DNA of 64,000 bases. It comes from Boletus sp. NGJ. Taxonomy: Eukaryota > Basidiomycota > Agaricomycetes > Boletales > Boletaceae. Under the pieces are notes generated by a model. That model worked only from the letters and a program-made list of their open reading frames with translations. It did no database searches and was not told where the DNA came from. The stretch's first letter is position 1, and each line of letters begins with the position of its first letter. The position numbers were made by a program, and so were the translations under genes. Of the stretch, positions 10,887-23,050 are shown one piece after another. The stretch covers positions 62,001-126,000 of the forward strand of contig JAGTXK010000073.1 in NCBI GenBank assembly GCA_019096195.1. Reading direction: 5' to 3'.

Positions 10887-13800
10887 GCTAAAAGGTTGCA
10901 ACTTGAAGGGGGTGTTGGGTTACTCGTCGTGGTACGATGTGCTGATGAAGTCGGTTTAGTGCTTCCGCAGAGGGAGGGCGGGATAAGTATTCCTGCAAAT
11001 CCGGTGCGACAACCAAAGGTGAAGAAGTACTGTAGAAAAAAAAACTTACCCCTTATTACACCTGACGCGGAATGGAGATGGACAAAGGCGACCGACGCGG
11101 CGATGGCTCGGGAATCCGGGATTCGCTGTAGATTCGGGATACTCGGTGCGTAGTGCCTGGGTAAAAAAAAGTTCGAATTCATGTGATCATGTATACATTC
11201 ACTCTACGGGCATTCGTTCCGTCAGAATACCTGACGGTAGGGGCACTCCCATCGGCCGTCGTGTGTAAGTTTCTCGACCACACAAGTGAACCGGGGGGAC
11301 ACGGAATACAGCGCTTTCATCTGGCCTTGGATGAAAGTAGAATACATTAGACGATTTCATGCACTTGATCACATTGACACGCATACCAGGATCGCTTCGA
11401 ACACTTCAGGATATCACTTGAGAACAAGTTCTGGCAATCACATGGGTTTCATACGGATGTCTGAGACGTCCGCCCGTGGTGCGCCAGGGAACATGTCGTT
11501 GAGCGTCCGAGGGCGTTGCTAGCGCCAACGAGGTAGCATGTGAGCGAGACTATTCGAGCATGCGAGAATGTGCCGTATTTTCTGCGTGGTATATCGCGAA
11601 TTGGTCTAGTGCAGATTATACACTCGTTGTGAACCGAGTCCCACACGCTAGACGTGACGGGCATTCGCAGACTGCGTTTGGAAAGGAAGGTTTCACTGCT
11701 TGCCTGCATCGGGATCCGAGTAAGAATAAGCGCCAAGGACACGAGGCAGGCAGACCATATTGAGAATAAGGAGACTGGTTATACAGCAACTTGTGCAGCA
11801 CGAGTAAACCGAAATACCTCGTTCCTTCACTCTTCAGTGTACCAATACTGAGGATGTCGTCGACGAATACCGGTGGGTAGCGGTTCCGAGGAGTGATAGA
11901 GCAATGCTAACTATTCAGCAAGACCGAACAATAGTACTTGATACTGGCAGCTCTGGATTGGTATACGCAGTTGTGTTTCCACCCCGACGGAAAGCATCTC
12001 TTGGGCGGGAATGGGAATGGGATTCAACGATGGCAACTTGCAGACGATCAAAAGGTCGGAAGGCAAACGGGAACGGTGGTGTTCGCCATTTCTGTGTCAA
12101 AGGATCACAGGTGGGTAGTGTGTGGGACTAACAAAGGGGCAAGCGTGTGGGACGGAGAGATGCATGGAAAGGTCCATCGAAGCGGAGGGTGAAAAGACGG
12201 TGTATGCGGTCGATGTCTCCCCAGATTCGACAAGGTTTGCCACAGGGACTGCCGAAGACGGAGCGAGCGTTTGGAGCATTAGGAGCGGGGAGCGACTCGT
12301 TGGCCCGCTCGAAACATGACGCGGAAGTCAATGGAATCCGTTTCTCCCCGAATGACGAGCTCGTCGCCACTGCCTGCCCAAGAAATTACATCCGCATTTT
12401 CGACAGCCGCACCGGGGACAAGCTCGTCACCATCAAAATTGACATACCTAGTTGGGTGGGCACTCCGCTTTCATGGTCAAGTGATGGTCAGCAGATTTTT
12501 GCGACATCCCGTGACAGCAGAATCAGGTCATTCGATCCGTCCACTGGGTCTCCGCTTGCTGAATCACAAATTCTCCATGATGACGAGGACGTCCGTTCTA
12601 TAGCTCTAGCTGCGAACGGCAAATTCATCGTTGCCATCACACAGCATTCAATTTCGTTCCTCGACATACTGACTCTAACAAGGATTGGTCCTGTCATCAA
12701 GGACAGCAAACGGCCATTCTCAATTGCCATCTCGATTGGACAGTAGCCATTTTGCGACTGGACAAGAGGACGGTAAAATTGCCATTCATGATCTCAGCAA
12801 GATTCTCCCGGACTTGTATGGTCCATTGAATGTAAGTATTTGTGCCTTTATAGTCCTAGCATGTTGGATAGGCCCCATTCTGTTTCCCACATCGACAATC
12901 TATGCAGGTATCTACTCCAAATGACGAGCAACCTTCGACATCGGCCCATGACGACAAGCCACAAAACTCTAAATCCGTAGGATTTTCTCATCCCGTCACT
13001 AAAAGAGTTGTGCTGACGTCGTCACTGTACAATAGGAACAACCTACGACATCCAGTGAACTCCATTCTGAAGGACACAATGAGGACGGCAATGATCTCAT
13101 CGAGGTATCAGTTCTTTCGTTTCCCCCTCGAAGTGAGTTCTCACGATCACATAGGTTGACGTGCCGCTGAGCACGCCTGCTCCCGAGTTTAATTATGACG
13201 AGGTGGGCGACCACTACATTCTTGTCTTGCTTCCCCATTGACACTACTGGAGTCATTGGCCTCCTCTTTCCGATTCTAGTAAAGACGAGGCACCGCCGCT
13301 TGGCACATTGGCCTCCTCTTCCGATTCTTTGGATGAGGCACCGCAGCTGGGCCCATCCCATGCTATATCTATATCACAGTCAGATGCCCTACCCGTGCCC
13401 TCCACTTCAGAGACACGTCCAGAGGAAAATTTCGACACTGTCGAGTCACTTCAGGGCCGTTCGATATTCAAAGGGTGGCGACAAAGATTGGGCAACAAGG
13501 GCCCGACTTCGCATAAGCCACCTCGGCATTCCGGAAAGTCGCGCGAGCCTGCCGGTCGTCGATCCCCTTCCCACTCCCCAGCGAGATCAAATGTCACAAA
13601 TGAAGGGCCTTCGTGGATGGCTAAAGGTAAACGTAAGCGAGTGAGTGCTTTTTCCTCGACAAGCGATCGAATGTTATGTGACGAGCATATCTTAGCGAGC
13701 GGTCGCAAAAACCGTTAGAAGGCCAGGGGTTCGTTATTCCTCGGATTTGTATGTAGACACTCATCCCACGTAACAGGATAAATCACGTACCAAGACTACT

Positions 13801-14275
13801 ATTCCCAAACCTCCGAACAGAGATGCATCTGACAGTGGAGGACAAGGTGCTGTGGATACAAAGGAAGCAGACCCAGTTCGTCTCTTTCTGGTGATGGTGG
13901 ACCTCGTCACGTCAGCTCACGTCCCATTAGACGCAACAAGCAGCTGATCCATCCCAACCCTCCGGAGCGGGGGTCCAACTAACGGTGCGTGTTACTTTCC
14001 ATTCACCCACATTGTGAGACTTAGAAGGGATCAGCATCAAGAAGAATTGGGCTACTCCACCGTCGCCCTCAGGTGTTCGTTCAGGTTTCCGACGCGGTTG
14101 TTGTGTTTTTCGCTCAGGTACACACGATGGAACGCCGTGATTCGGATGTAATGCGTGTACACGGTGTAGACACTACGTCGGGCCACGATTATATAGATCT
14201 TGACCATGCATTCCTTTGAGTTCGTGTATCTCGTAGCATCAGCACTTATGAGTTCCAATAAAGCCCGACCATGAT
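10887..14275 (+). repeat. WD40 duplication unit C (longest copy)
   Basis: Unit C contains both the upstream block shared with unit A (10887-12060) and the gene plus 3' flank shared with unit B (about 11660-14275). It is therefore the closest to the ancestral arrangement, although its gene is broken. The 3' boundary is set by the last shared stretch, TTCCTTTGAGTTC, near 14210-14275. Confidence 0.8.
11938..13718 (+). pseudogene. WD40 repeat protein, copy C (frameshifted)
   Basis: The order of coding segments and introns is the same as in copy B, but the propeller exon is broken by at least three small length changes compared with it: near 12165-12185, near 12305 (one extra G in the segment after LVGPL) and near 12735. 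Each moves the reading into another frame. The disordered tail exon (13308-13640) remains open and contains an extra local duplication of the GGCCTCCTCTTCCGATTCT stretch at 13257-13330. The copy looks like a recent pseudogene; sequencing errors could mimic single breaks but are unlikely to explain all of them. Confidence 0.75.
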
Positions 14276-16762
14276 TGAATATTGAGCTCCGTAGGGTATT
14301 GACTCGACGGTCACCGATCCACGAAAATCAGGATGCAGACGACGAGGAGACGTGATTCTGCTTAGGGTCGAGGTAAGACATTACCCGCGATTCTTCCGGC
14401 TCGACTCCGCGCTCAACTGTTCTCGGACATCCTCGTCGCCTGCCATGACAAAGTCAATGGAGGGCATGAGCATCCCCACGTTGGGACCACCATACACGCT
14501 CCCCCCTCCACACGGACCGCCATACACAGAACCACCGCTCCCAAACCCGACACACGAGCTGCGCTCCACCCCCATTATTCACCCGCCATGTGCATCGCAT
14601 GCTGCACTTGTTTCGTCGATAAGGAGAGTCCGTTTTGAAGTGAGGTATGCAGGATTATTGCTGAACTTGCGGGTGGAACGATCGGGGTCATGCCACTGAC
14701 CATTGGGGGGGCTGCTGCGTGCTGGTTTCAGGTTGCGCCCCATTGCACGGACACCAATTCTCCATCGTCACATTGATCACTGATCTGGGTTGCGACACCT
14801 ACGCCGGCCCAATGTCACCTAGCGTAATGTAATGAGCTGTGCTCAAAGGTATAGAATAAGTAAGGTGTATAAACGAGTGAAACCCGAATGGACATACAAT
14901 CAGTCAGTTTTTTACACCGCTTATGAAAACGAGCCGTAAGTGCACTCGACGACCTGCTATAAATGGAAGTGTTTACTGTAATGTCAAAAGGGTATGAAAG
15001 TGCTTGTACTGACATTTGCCACACTCATGTCCACCCTTGCACAAACGGTGTTGTCGAGTGCTGCAAATGTCGCAGGCGATTGAAAACCCCATACTATCTT
15101 CATCTACCGATGGCAGTCCAGGTCCACCCAGGCGGTAGTCATCGCGCCCCCGCGCCCAGCTGTTTCACGCCACTATACGTAGGCGTGAAGCGCACTAGCG
15201 ACACCAACACGCAATGCCAAAGCCACTGTTTTTCCTGAGTAAAGAATTTTTGTGAGAGCTATGGATTCCCCCATGAGAGATCGAACGCACCCTAAGATTG
15301 CAGATAAGTGGATATGTCTCGGCGCGGTTTCCAAAGTTGGTTTCCTGCCTTACCATTTGCAACCTCTAGCAATGTGGACTGTACGAAGCCACATGCGATG
15401 CCTCCGAGATATCCATGCTCACAAAGGCTTTCTAAGTTGTTGGTCTTGTATTCAATCCTGCGGAGCTGAAGGGACGCCAACTGACAATAGTCGCAAACCT
15501 TGCACCCAAGCGCATTGATATTATTGTAGAGCAGCCGGAAATCGGCTGGGGCCCCGTGGACAGTTCGATTGGTAGTAACTGCGTCGATCTGTAGTGTACA
15601 AAATTCCATGTCACATCATAAGAAAACGGGGAAATAAGTACTTGAGTCGCGTGACGGGATAACCATAAGCTGCCTGAGATTGAAGCTCGTTGTTGAGAGT
15701 TGAAATGCAATCTTCTCGACAGCGAGACTGAACTGAGAGGGTGGTACGATCATAGTGCTTCTCGGGACATGAAGAGGTGGATTTCACGCGGTGCCTGGGA
15801 CTCTTAGACTCTATCCATTACGCACGGAAACTAGGAGTTTTATTGGAGCAATGGACTCTAGGAGCCACATGACGAGAATATTCCTATGGAACAATGTGAA
15901 GATAAGCCAATCTCGACCAACGGTAGAGTCAACAGACAATTGACCTTGTACTCGCCACACAACGGAGATGACGGGAAGCATTGACTATTGATACTTGTTG
16001 TGCTCGACGTGATGATATTGGTATGGTGATTTCGTACCCTATCGCGACGAACTGGACCTCGTATGAATGAAAGTAATTTACCAAGTCGTCCTGTGGATAT
16101 GGATCGAGATAGTGTTCGGCCGCTGCGTCGTAAACTTGTCTACCCGCCAATAGACCGTCTATCGACGGTTTGCCTCGTATACGGGTGGGCACCAGACTAG
16201 CCTTTGAGTGGGTTTGAAAGGCTTGGTGTCGCAAACATTGTTGAAGTTAACCAACCGTCTATGCCTTCGTGAATAACCCAAATTCGCACGATATTTCTGC
16301 TTTATGTGTCATAAGCCGTGTAGAGATTGTCAGATAGGTACAACCGGGATCTGCCACTTAGCGGCTGGAATGTTTCGATGAGAATTGAAACCGGATGCCT
16401 GGAAGGACGCGACGGGTCACCAGGTACCTGGCTCGGGTGGAGATAGGACGCAACGGGAACTGCAAGTAAGTCTCCTTGTTACCCAAATACAGACCAATGC
16501 TGCGCCCATATGAAACGACTGGCTACGCAGAAGCTCGAGTGGTGGTTGTTGACTTAGTGCGGGGAATGGAACAACCCGGGATAAGCAGTGGCGCCGGGCC
16601 TCCTCTTGGTACAAAAGCGTAACGCTGCGTAAGGGCCATGGCCTAACCACAGTAACCCCCACTCGCAGTTCGTTTGTAAGCAGTGCGTCCATGTCGACCC
16701 ATTCACCTCGTCGTTCCGCGACCCTGACTCTTAGCGTACACTGACAGATCACCAACCCTGCT
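14276..16762. other. Gene-poor interval with no supported gene
   Basis: About 2.5 kb follows the WD40 cluster. A short Gly/Tyr/Pro-rich open stretch exists on the minus strand at 14381-14575 and a Pro-rich one opposite it. Minus-strand stretches at 15292-15710 and 15929-16234 (with HYLDPYPQDDLVNYF) have some coding character, and a possible 3' splice site lies near 15605, but I recognise no family. They may be fragments of decayed genes. No tRNA-like fold was seen. Confidence 0.4.
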
Positions 16763-17152
16763 ATGTCGTCATCCCATCATCCGGCTGAGGCTGTCGCTAT
16801 CAATGCTGCCACCCCTCCTACAGGTTGGACTAACCAGGAGGCCTACATGTACAGAAGTTACTACTGGGCTGGTACTTCTGGTGACATCAAGGACATGCTG
16901 AGCACAGAATACCGCCTCAAGAATGCTCAGCCTCTCTGGACTCACCTCCCCAAGTACGGGAATGTCCTCTTCATCTTCCAGGCCGAACCCAGCACTGGAA
17001 AAACATCCTATTATGTTTGGAATGGGATAGAGAGCTCGGTTTGCTTCATTGATGCACTTGGGATAGACGAGATCCGGGAAAGCATAAACAAGTTTGGAGA
17101 GGGGAAGGGATACTTGGAGGGGTTAAAGCTGACAGTCGTTGCGTCCACGTAG
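16763..17152 (+). CDS. Small unknown protein, paralogue 1
   Basis: A 129-residue single-exon frame starts at ATG 16763. It has no signal peptide or membrane segment. Its core closely parallels the next gene: GWTNQEAYMYRSYYW, then DIKDMLSTEYRL, NAQPLW, FIFQAE, SYYVWNGIESSVCFID and GYLEGLKLTVV. The conserved aromatic residues and the spacing suggest one compact domain of about 110 residues. I do not recognise the family. The tandem arrangement and conserved protein pattern despite diverged DNA argue that both copies are real genes under selection. The 5' leader is short and contains no obvious intron. Confidence 0.65.
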   Translation: MSSSHHPAEAVAINAATPPTGWTNQEAYMYRSYYWAGTSGDIKDMLSTEYRLKNAQPLWTHLPKYGNVLFIFQAEPSTGKTSYYVWNGIESSVCFIDALGIDEIRESINKFGEGKGYLEGLKLTVVAST

Positions 17153-17383
17153 ATAGTGAAATCGCAGGAATTGTACGATAAGTGAAATATGGCGGATGTA
17201 CACCAACCCGTTTTCGTGATATCCCTCGCGTTTTGTCAGCTGGACAAAAACAAGACGCGAATCAGCGCCGTGTCTTCTCCTAAACACTCACCATTGTCAT
17301 CGCGGTGCGTCCACATACATCCTGCACCTCTTCACTTGCTTCTGATACTCTTTCCCCCTAGCTACTGGATTGGCCATTCATCA

Positions 17384-17830
17384 ATGTCGCTCGCAAATCC
17401 CACTGACCACTTGGCTGTGCTATCCGATGAAACATCATCTTCAGCTGTGAATCATTCAGAAGGAGAGGATGCGAGCCCCGCGCCACCACGGGGTTGGACT
17501 AATGACCCTGCGCACATGTATCTTGATTACTACTGGCGAGGTCGCGATGAAGATCTCAAAGAATCGCTTGAAACGGACTACAAAATACCAGATGCCCAGC
17601 CCCTCCTCACTCGTGACCCCAAGTTTGGCGACGTCAAGTTCTTGCTGCAGTCCAGGCACGGCGAGGATTCAGAGGCGAAATATTATGTCTGGAACGACAT
17701 AGAGAGTGAATTGTGTTTGATCAAGTCTCCGACAAACCTGAGGGAGATTTATAAAACCATACACGAGAACGAGGGTTACTTGCAGGGTTTAAAATTGGAA
17801 GTCGTGGAAGCAGACGAAGAGGAAGAATAA
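17384..17830 (+). CDS. Small unknown protein, paralogue 2
   Basis: Starting at ATG 17384 this frame encodes 148 residues. The frame is open further back to 17189, but paralogue 1 aligns only from about residue 30 here, so 17384 is preferred. Shared blocks with paralogue 1 are GWTNDPAHMYLDYYW, DLKESLETDYKI, DAQPLL, KYYVWNDIESELCLI and GYLQGLKLEVV. This copy adds an acidic Ser-rich N-terminus and ends in EADEEEE. No function is known to me. It lies 230 bp downstream of paralogue 1 on the same strand, which fits a tandem duplication of some age. Confidence 0.65.
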   Translation: MSLANPTDHLAVLSDETSSSAVNHSEGEDASPAPPRGWTNDPAHMYLDYYWRGRDEDLKESLETDYKIPDAQPLLTRDPKFGDVKFLLQSRHGEDSEAKYYVWNDIESELCLIKSPTNLREIYKTIHENEGYLQGLKLEVVEADEEEE

Positions 17831-18659
17831 GCGAAGTCGTGGGAAGTGGTGGAGTTTTCAAACACTTTCAAGTTGTTGTCCATGAGCTTTTTGGAAAGAA
17901 CGAGAATATGCTTTTCTGGGCACTGATCATGAGGGGAGAATAATCAGTGTCGGTGACACTGGTTTTTCAGTACTGGGTTCACGGTCCAGCTTAAGTTGCT
18001 TGACACTGATCCAGCTCGTATTGACGATTGTAGATTCATGCCGTCATTCGTTTCAAACTAGCAAGGTGTGTTCTGCGACAGGCGCTTGCATGACCCAATG
18101 GGAGTACTAGTGGGATTGACTATCCTATCTCCTGTAAGTTTGTCCCGCCAGCATGTTTCCTGAGTCTCACCTTGAAGATAGATTAGTCGCAAGATCGGAG
18201 AACGCAAGGCTTTTGGTCCACAGTTTCTCTTCACACAACTCGAATCCTTGTCTATAGTATCCAAAGCTTCGGATATCAGAAAAAAAAAATCCAAGAATCC
18301 TGCTTTCCAGGTTGAAAATTATGGTGTGCGCAATGGCTAGTTTCCACGTTTATGCTGATTCTCAGACTGATCACGAGAGAGCATAGACCATCACGATACG
18401 GAATCCTATAATAAACATTTTCCATATGAATCAAGTATCTTATAACGCAGACAACAAGTATAACTTGGGGTGTCTTTCCTGGGGTCACTGGTTTGTCTGG
18501 TAGTGCATGCATTCATTCATTCTTCGTCGATCCCAAAGTATGTGCTGACGATTCAAAGGCATGTTCGCATATTTCGGCTGGAAGTTATATGTACGTGCAA
18601 AAAAAAGAGGGTGATTGGCTAAGACGCCTCTAGACCTGGCCTTTGTAGCCCACGCAGCG
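17831..18659. other. Intergenic, nothing seen
   Basis: About 830 bp without a supported gene. The short open frames on both strands show no family resemblance and no splice structure. Confidence 0.5.
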
Positions 18660-19310
18660 TTCCGTAGGGAGACAGCGTGTTCGTCACGAGCGGGGCTGGT
18701 GCGGTCGGATCCTCGCTCTCTTCTTTTTCAGGGTCATCTATGGGTGCATGCAGGTGATGGGGACATTCTACCTCTTTTTTTTTTTTTTTTTCAGTTCGCA
18801 AAGCGAGATGGCCTGAGAGTCATCGCCGCATCTACTGGTTCGGATGACAAAGTCCAATTATTCAAAGACCTTGGCGCCGACGTGGTATTCAATTACAAGA
18901 CCACGAAGATATCTGAGGTCTTGGCCAAGGGGGGGCGGGGAGTTAATTGACATGTATGTTCCTGGTGGCCGAACGCTGGGCGGTGTCTGACCAGGAGATA
19001 GTTATTGTAAAACGTGGGCGCAGCAGCGAGATATGCCCAATTCATCATTAGTCGAGTGACTTCCATTCTGATCTACGTCCGCTCAGATATTTGCAGGAAT
19101 GTAGGCTGGTCAACGTACGGCCGCACGGCCAAGCTATTTCCGGTCAGTCGCTTGTTCACATTAATGTTTCGCTGTGGCCCAATGAGGACCCGTGAACTCG
19201 ACAAAACTTGGTCGTCGTCAAGGAAATCTCAATGAACGGACGCATCGTCAATGCCATCTTCTCGGAATACCTCCAGGTTTTCAACCGAGAGGTATTTGCT
19301 CCAGTCGGAT
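18660..19310 (+). pseudogene. Decayed medium-chain dehydrogenase/quinone-oxidoreductase-like gene
   Basis: Three pieces match NADP-dependent MDR reductases (leukotriene B4 dehydrogenase / quinone oxidoreductase type) in order. Near 18680 is VFVTSGAGAVGS, the Rossmann dinucleotide-binding turn. At 18795-18945 follows FAKRDGLRVIAASTGSDDKV with LFKDLGADVVFNYKT. Near 19210-19300 is NLVVVKEISMNGRIVNAIF, the C-terminal strand region. Between them are stops and frame changes, including one straight after GGRGVN at 18950, and the N-terminal GroES-like catalytic domain is not visible. A poly-T tract at 18777-18793 sits where an intron end would be. The gene appears to be a 3' fragment in decay. Confidence 0.65.
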
Positions 19311-20675
19311 TAAAAGTGTTGGAATATAGGAAGAAAAGAGTTTGAAGGCCCGGGGGACTGAGGTTACATCCGGTGGTTAGGGTGCGTTCATTGGAAGGAA
19401 CGTCGTCTGAATCATAAATTGGGAGATGAGTAATTCCCATTGTAATTTACTTTTACAGTCGAGGTCTTGTAACGCAGTATACAAAAGTTAATCTATCGTC
19501 GGTACGACGTGGAAGCCCAGGTAATGAATGAGACACGGGGCCGCTGGTCACCCTCACCTCATAGTCACATTATATTACCCACAGGCGTTGGCTGTCCATT
19601 TTCACGCATGCGAGCATTTTTGGTTTCCGACGCAGCAGCTATCGTGAAATTCCTGATTCGAACAAGCCACGGCCGCTCTTTAGATTCCCCCTGACTTGGC
19701 ACCCTCCTTCAGATGCATGAAATGCGCGTGGGTTACAGGCTGGGCGTTGGCACACAAACCTTGGATCGCGCGTGTCGCATCTCGCCACACATGCATGCAC
19801 GAGGCCCGTGAAACGTACAAGATGATGTATATGTCGTAGCAACAAGTGCCGAATTCCGTGCGTGACTTCGGCACGGCGATGCATCGAATAACGGTAGCAC
19901 GACCCTGTCTGTATCCCGATCTTCCAGCGCAAACACGGCATCAGCGTCCTACAGGGGGACACATGCACCAATGAAATTGCGAGGGATGGTCATGACAGGG
20001 GCGCGATGTGAATGTACCAACGAAAGGTCGATACGACGCTTCAATTCGTGGCGTAGGGTGATAGGGAGAGAAACGCAGAGCGGTAGAGAGCGCCCCCATA
20101 TCTTCAGCCGTTAGTTCTGAATTCGAAATTCAGTTAGCAATACCCATTGACCTTGCAAATGATAAGAACCCATAATCGAGGCGGCCACGACGACTGTTAC
20201 ATTAAAGCATAGCCAGCTGCCATTTCCGCGAGTCGGCGAGTGATGTTGCCCTGGCAAAACGAGATAGAACGCCGTGTAAACATGTAATTGCTCTGATTAA
20301 GAACCAACCAGGATGAGAAAGGGCCGGTCAGGCAGGGAAACGTGTACGCTGTTCGATAGCAACGGCATGTGAGTATGAAGTTGCTGGCAATGAGTGGACG
20401 TAATATGTAAGCAATGAATCAACCACAGGGTGATGACCCTGGACACTTCGCACGTCGACGAAGACTGCCAGATAGGAGTGTCTACGGCACGTGGGAGCAA
20501 CTACCCACGGAGCCGTCGACGACGGTATGCAGACATACTGCCATTGCAACGACGTGGGTCTTTGTCATCTCACTTCCTGGTCGACTTATCGGTGATTTTC
20601 GCAGAGCAATAGAACAAGACTAACCTATGATAATGAGGATGTTGACGTTGTGCAGCGCAACGGCCACCTTGAACT
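19311..20675. other. Intergenic, nothing seen
   Basis: About 1.36 kb without a supported gene. Overlapping minus-strand open stretches at 19639-19971 and 20297-20549 lack recognisable domains and look like chance frames in GC-rich DNA. Confidence 0.5.
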
Positions 20676-21327
20676 TCAAACATCCTCTCCAAATGACAGT
20701 AAACTCTTTCCCTCTCGCTTTGATTTCTTTTTCGGTGCTTTTTTAACTTTATCACCTTCGTTACCGCTGTCCTCTCCCTCCGTGACGATTCGTCGTTTGA
20801 GCTTATTAGAGCTTGTACTTGGTTTTGCGTTTGAAGACGAAAAGGACATCATGCTTGGGGTAACTTGCTTCGACTTGGCAACACCTTTTGAAGGCAGCTT
20901 TTTATTGTCTTGTTTTGCCGACTCGTCGTCAGATATAGGGAGAGGAGGGAGCCCTTTCTCTATTACAAGAACACATGAGCGCGGCCAAAAGACGACGAGA
21001 CCCAACCACGAAACCTTTCCGTCTCTCGTTCTCCGCCTCCCGTTCCGTGAGATGCTTTCCTGCTCTCAGCACGACTACCTGCGGTTTCTCGTCCTCATCG
21101 TCCTCATCAGCACTTCCAGGATCATCGCTCGGGCGCTCTGGGATGGCCGGGCGAACGGGAATGGGAGGTCTGCCTGATCCGTCGTCGTAGTACTGTGGTT
21201 CGTCGTCGTCGTCTTCGGATGTTATGCCTTTGATTTTGTTATTGAACTTTTGCAAGAACGCTGGAACGTGGGATTGGTATTGGAGTCGAGAAGAAAGTTG
21301 GTGTCTTGTTGGTTCCTTTGGAGCCAT
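20676..21327 (-). CDS. DUF4604 (KIAA1143-like) protein
   Basis: This small, highly charged protein belongs to the conserved eukaryotic DUF4604 family (human KIAA1143); its role is not established. Exon 1 (21327-21015) starts MAPKEPTRHQLSSRLQYQ and includes the family's N-terminal VPAFLQKFNNKIKG motif. A 55-bp GT-AG intron (21014-20960) joins to exon 2 (20959-20676) in the correct phase, giving 198 residues. The C-terminus is Lys/Ser-rich and ends KSLLSFGEDV, matching the family's usual LLSF-acidic ending. A VLRAGKHLTEREAE segment fits the central conserved helix. The gene is divergent from the F-box gene, with start codons 124 bp apart. Confidence 0.87.
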
Positions 21328-21451
21328 TCGAATCGTCAGTACTACAAGTGTTGGAATATACAACTTGCCTTTTCTGGGGATTCGGGCTCGTCTCGTTACC
21401 ACCAACATCTATTGCTGACAAGTCAAGCTGCAGTGGTTGTACTACGAATAG
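21328..21451. promoter_or_regulatory. Shared divergent promoter (DUF4604 / F-box)
   Basis: Only 124 bp separate the start codons of two divergently transcribed genes, so their core promoters must overlap. No clear TATA box is visible in the interval. Co-regulation is likely from the geometry, though not shown. Confidence 0.6.
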
Positions 21452-23050
21452 ATGTCGGTTGCTCTGGATGCATTGAATCACGACATCCTCATCCACATTT
21501 TTACTGCACTCTCCATCCCCGAGATTCTCGTCCTTCGTCAGGTAGGGATGGACAATATCGATGATCGGGTTCTTTCTTATTTCCCTGCTACTCGATAGGC
21601 ATCCCGACGACTCTATCTCGTATCTGAGGAACACGCCGTTTGGAAGACCGCCTGCACGAACGAGATCCTTGGAAATGGCATCCCATTCCCCAAGCGTCCT
21701 CTGACAGCACTCCTCGCCAAGGATCTCGAGCGACAGACGCTGCGCGCCTACAAACTCGGTCTCAACTGGAGATCCCCTGCGACGACGCTTCATCACGTCG
21801 TGTCCTCCCCCAGCAAAGGCGGGGCTATAGAAGATATCAGGTTCCTTTCCCGCCGTGGGCGGTGCTGGGTCATCACGAGTTCTCTCAGCATCTGGTGGAC
21901 CCTGTGTGTCAGGGATTGCGATTCGCTGCAGGTGGTTGCGCAATGGAGTCCCGGGAAAGCGCTGTTTAATGGCCTCGTTGTCAACACGGATGACCAGTCA
22001 GATGCAACGATCGCCGTTTCCATCCACAGAGACGGGTTTGTATTGAAATATGCTCTGGGCTTTGTATTTCCACTGATCCGTGTCTAGTTACACGACCGTC
22101 GAAATTCTCACCATCTGCTGGGATGATGCGTGTGGGATAACGATTTATCCCCGAAAGACGTTGGACACGTCCAACAAACCAATTGCTCTGAACGGGGATT
22201 TCATCGCCTTGTGCGACCATGATTCCGAAACGTTGATATTGAATTGGAAGACGCAAGAACAAGCGTTGCTAAAGAGTCCCGATACGTGGCAGGTGATGAG
22301 ACTGATTCGCACAGTATTGGTCATCATGCACTCAGTCATGCGCAGGACAAACCGTTGCATGTCGCTTTTACCCATGGGAGCATCTTCGTCGTGAGGGCTC
22401 GTTCCGTCTGCATTTTTGAAGAGCCCCGGATGGTATTCCCGGGCGACGATCTTGACATTCTTCTGCCTCGTGTTTTCAAATCCTTTGGTTGGGTTGACGG
22501 TGTGTCACTTGCATTGGGACCTTCTGCGCTGTTTTCCCCTGTTAGTTCCTCCCCACCCCCATTATCGTTGCTCGTTCGCAACAAGGGAGACGACCCATGG
22601 AGACCGACGGAACGGTTTCAATTCATGATGTTGAACACCGACTTTGATCATACCGCCTCCCACGGGACCTCTCCGGCTGAACACGAGCCTGTTTCATTCC
22701 CGTTCAATTTGATCTGTAGCCTCTCCTCTCATCACCGGGGTCCGCTCCGCTGTAGTGACATGGTCCTCGGATCCTACGGAACGGCGGTTTGGGTTCAGCC
22801 CTCGGACTGGGCCGCAGTCGGTTTGGTGACTGACGATAGCTTCATAGAGGATAGATCCATGTCGACGGCTCCCCAGACGCTTGTCGTCGCCCTCTTTCCT
22901 GGTTTGCTGAATCAAGGGTCGTTGGAAGGGCACATCAAAGTCGTTTTCGAAAACGACGGGGACAGCTGGTCGTGTTTGGACTATGACGAGGCGCGGGGTT
23001 TGATCGCGCTGGGATCGAGTTCGGGGGAGGTCACGGTATACCGGTTGTGA
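21452..23050 (+). CDS. F-box protein with propeller-like C-terminus
   Basis: A likely substrate adaptor of an SCF ubiquitin ligase. Four exons (21452-21541, 21599-22035, 22088-22292, 22346-23050) join in phase across GT-AG introns of 52-57 bp to give 478 residues. The F-box lies at residues 4-50: ALNHDILIHIFTALSIPEI, then LRQASRRLYLVSEEHAVWK. The remainder has scattered WD-like strands (SIFVVRARSVCIFEEP, SWSCLDYDEARGLIALGSS) and ends SGEVTVYRL, consistent with a diverged beta-propeller that would bind substrate. A poly-T run follows at 23087. The substrate cannot be inferred. Confidence 0.87.

Noticed and set aside
15240-15310. tRNA-like stretch around GAGAGATCGAACGCAC
   Set aside because: No B-box match and no acceptor or anticodon stem could be paired.
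18777-18793. Poly-T tract as the tail of a reverse-strand retroposon
   Set aside because: No target duplication or element body found; it sits where an intron acceptor tract would lie in the decayed reductase gene.
21239-21943. 234-codon minus-strand frame over the F-box gene 5' part
   Set aside because: Antisense to well-supported F-box exons with correct splice sites on the plus strand.
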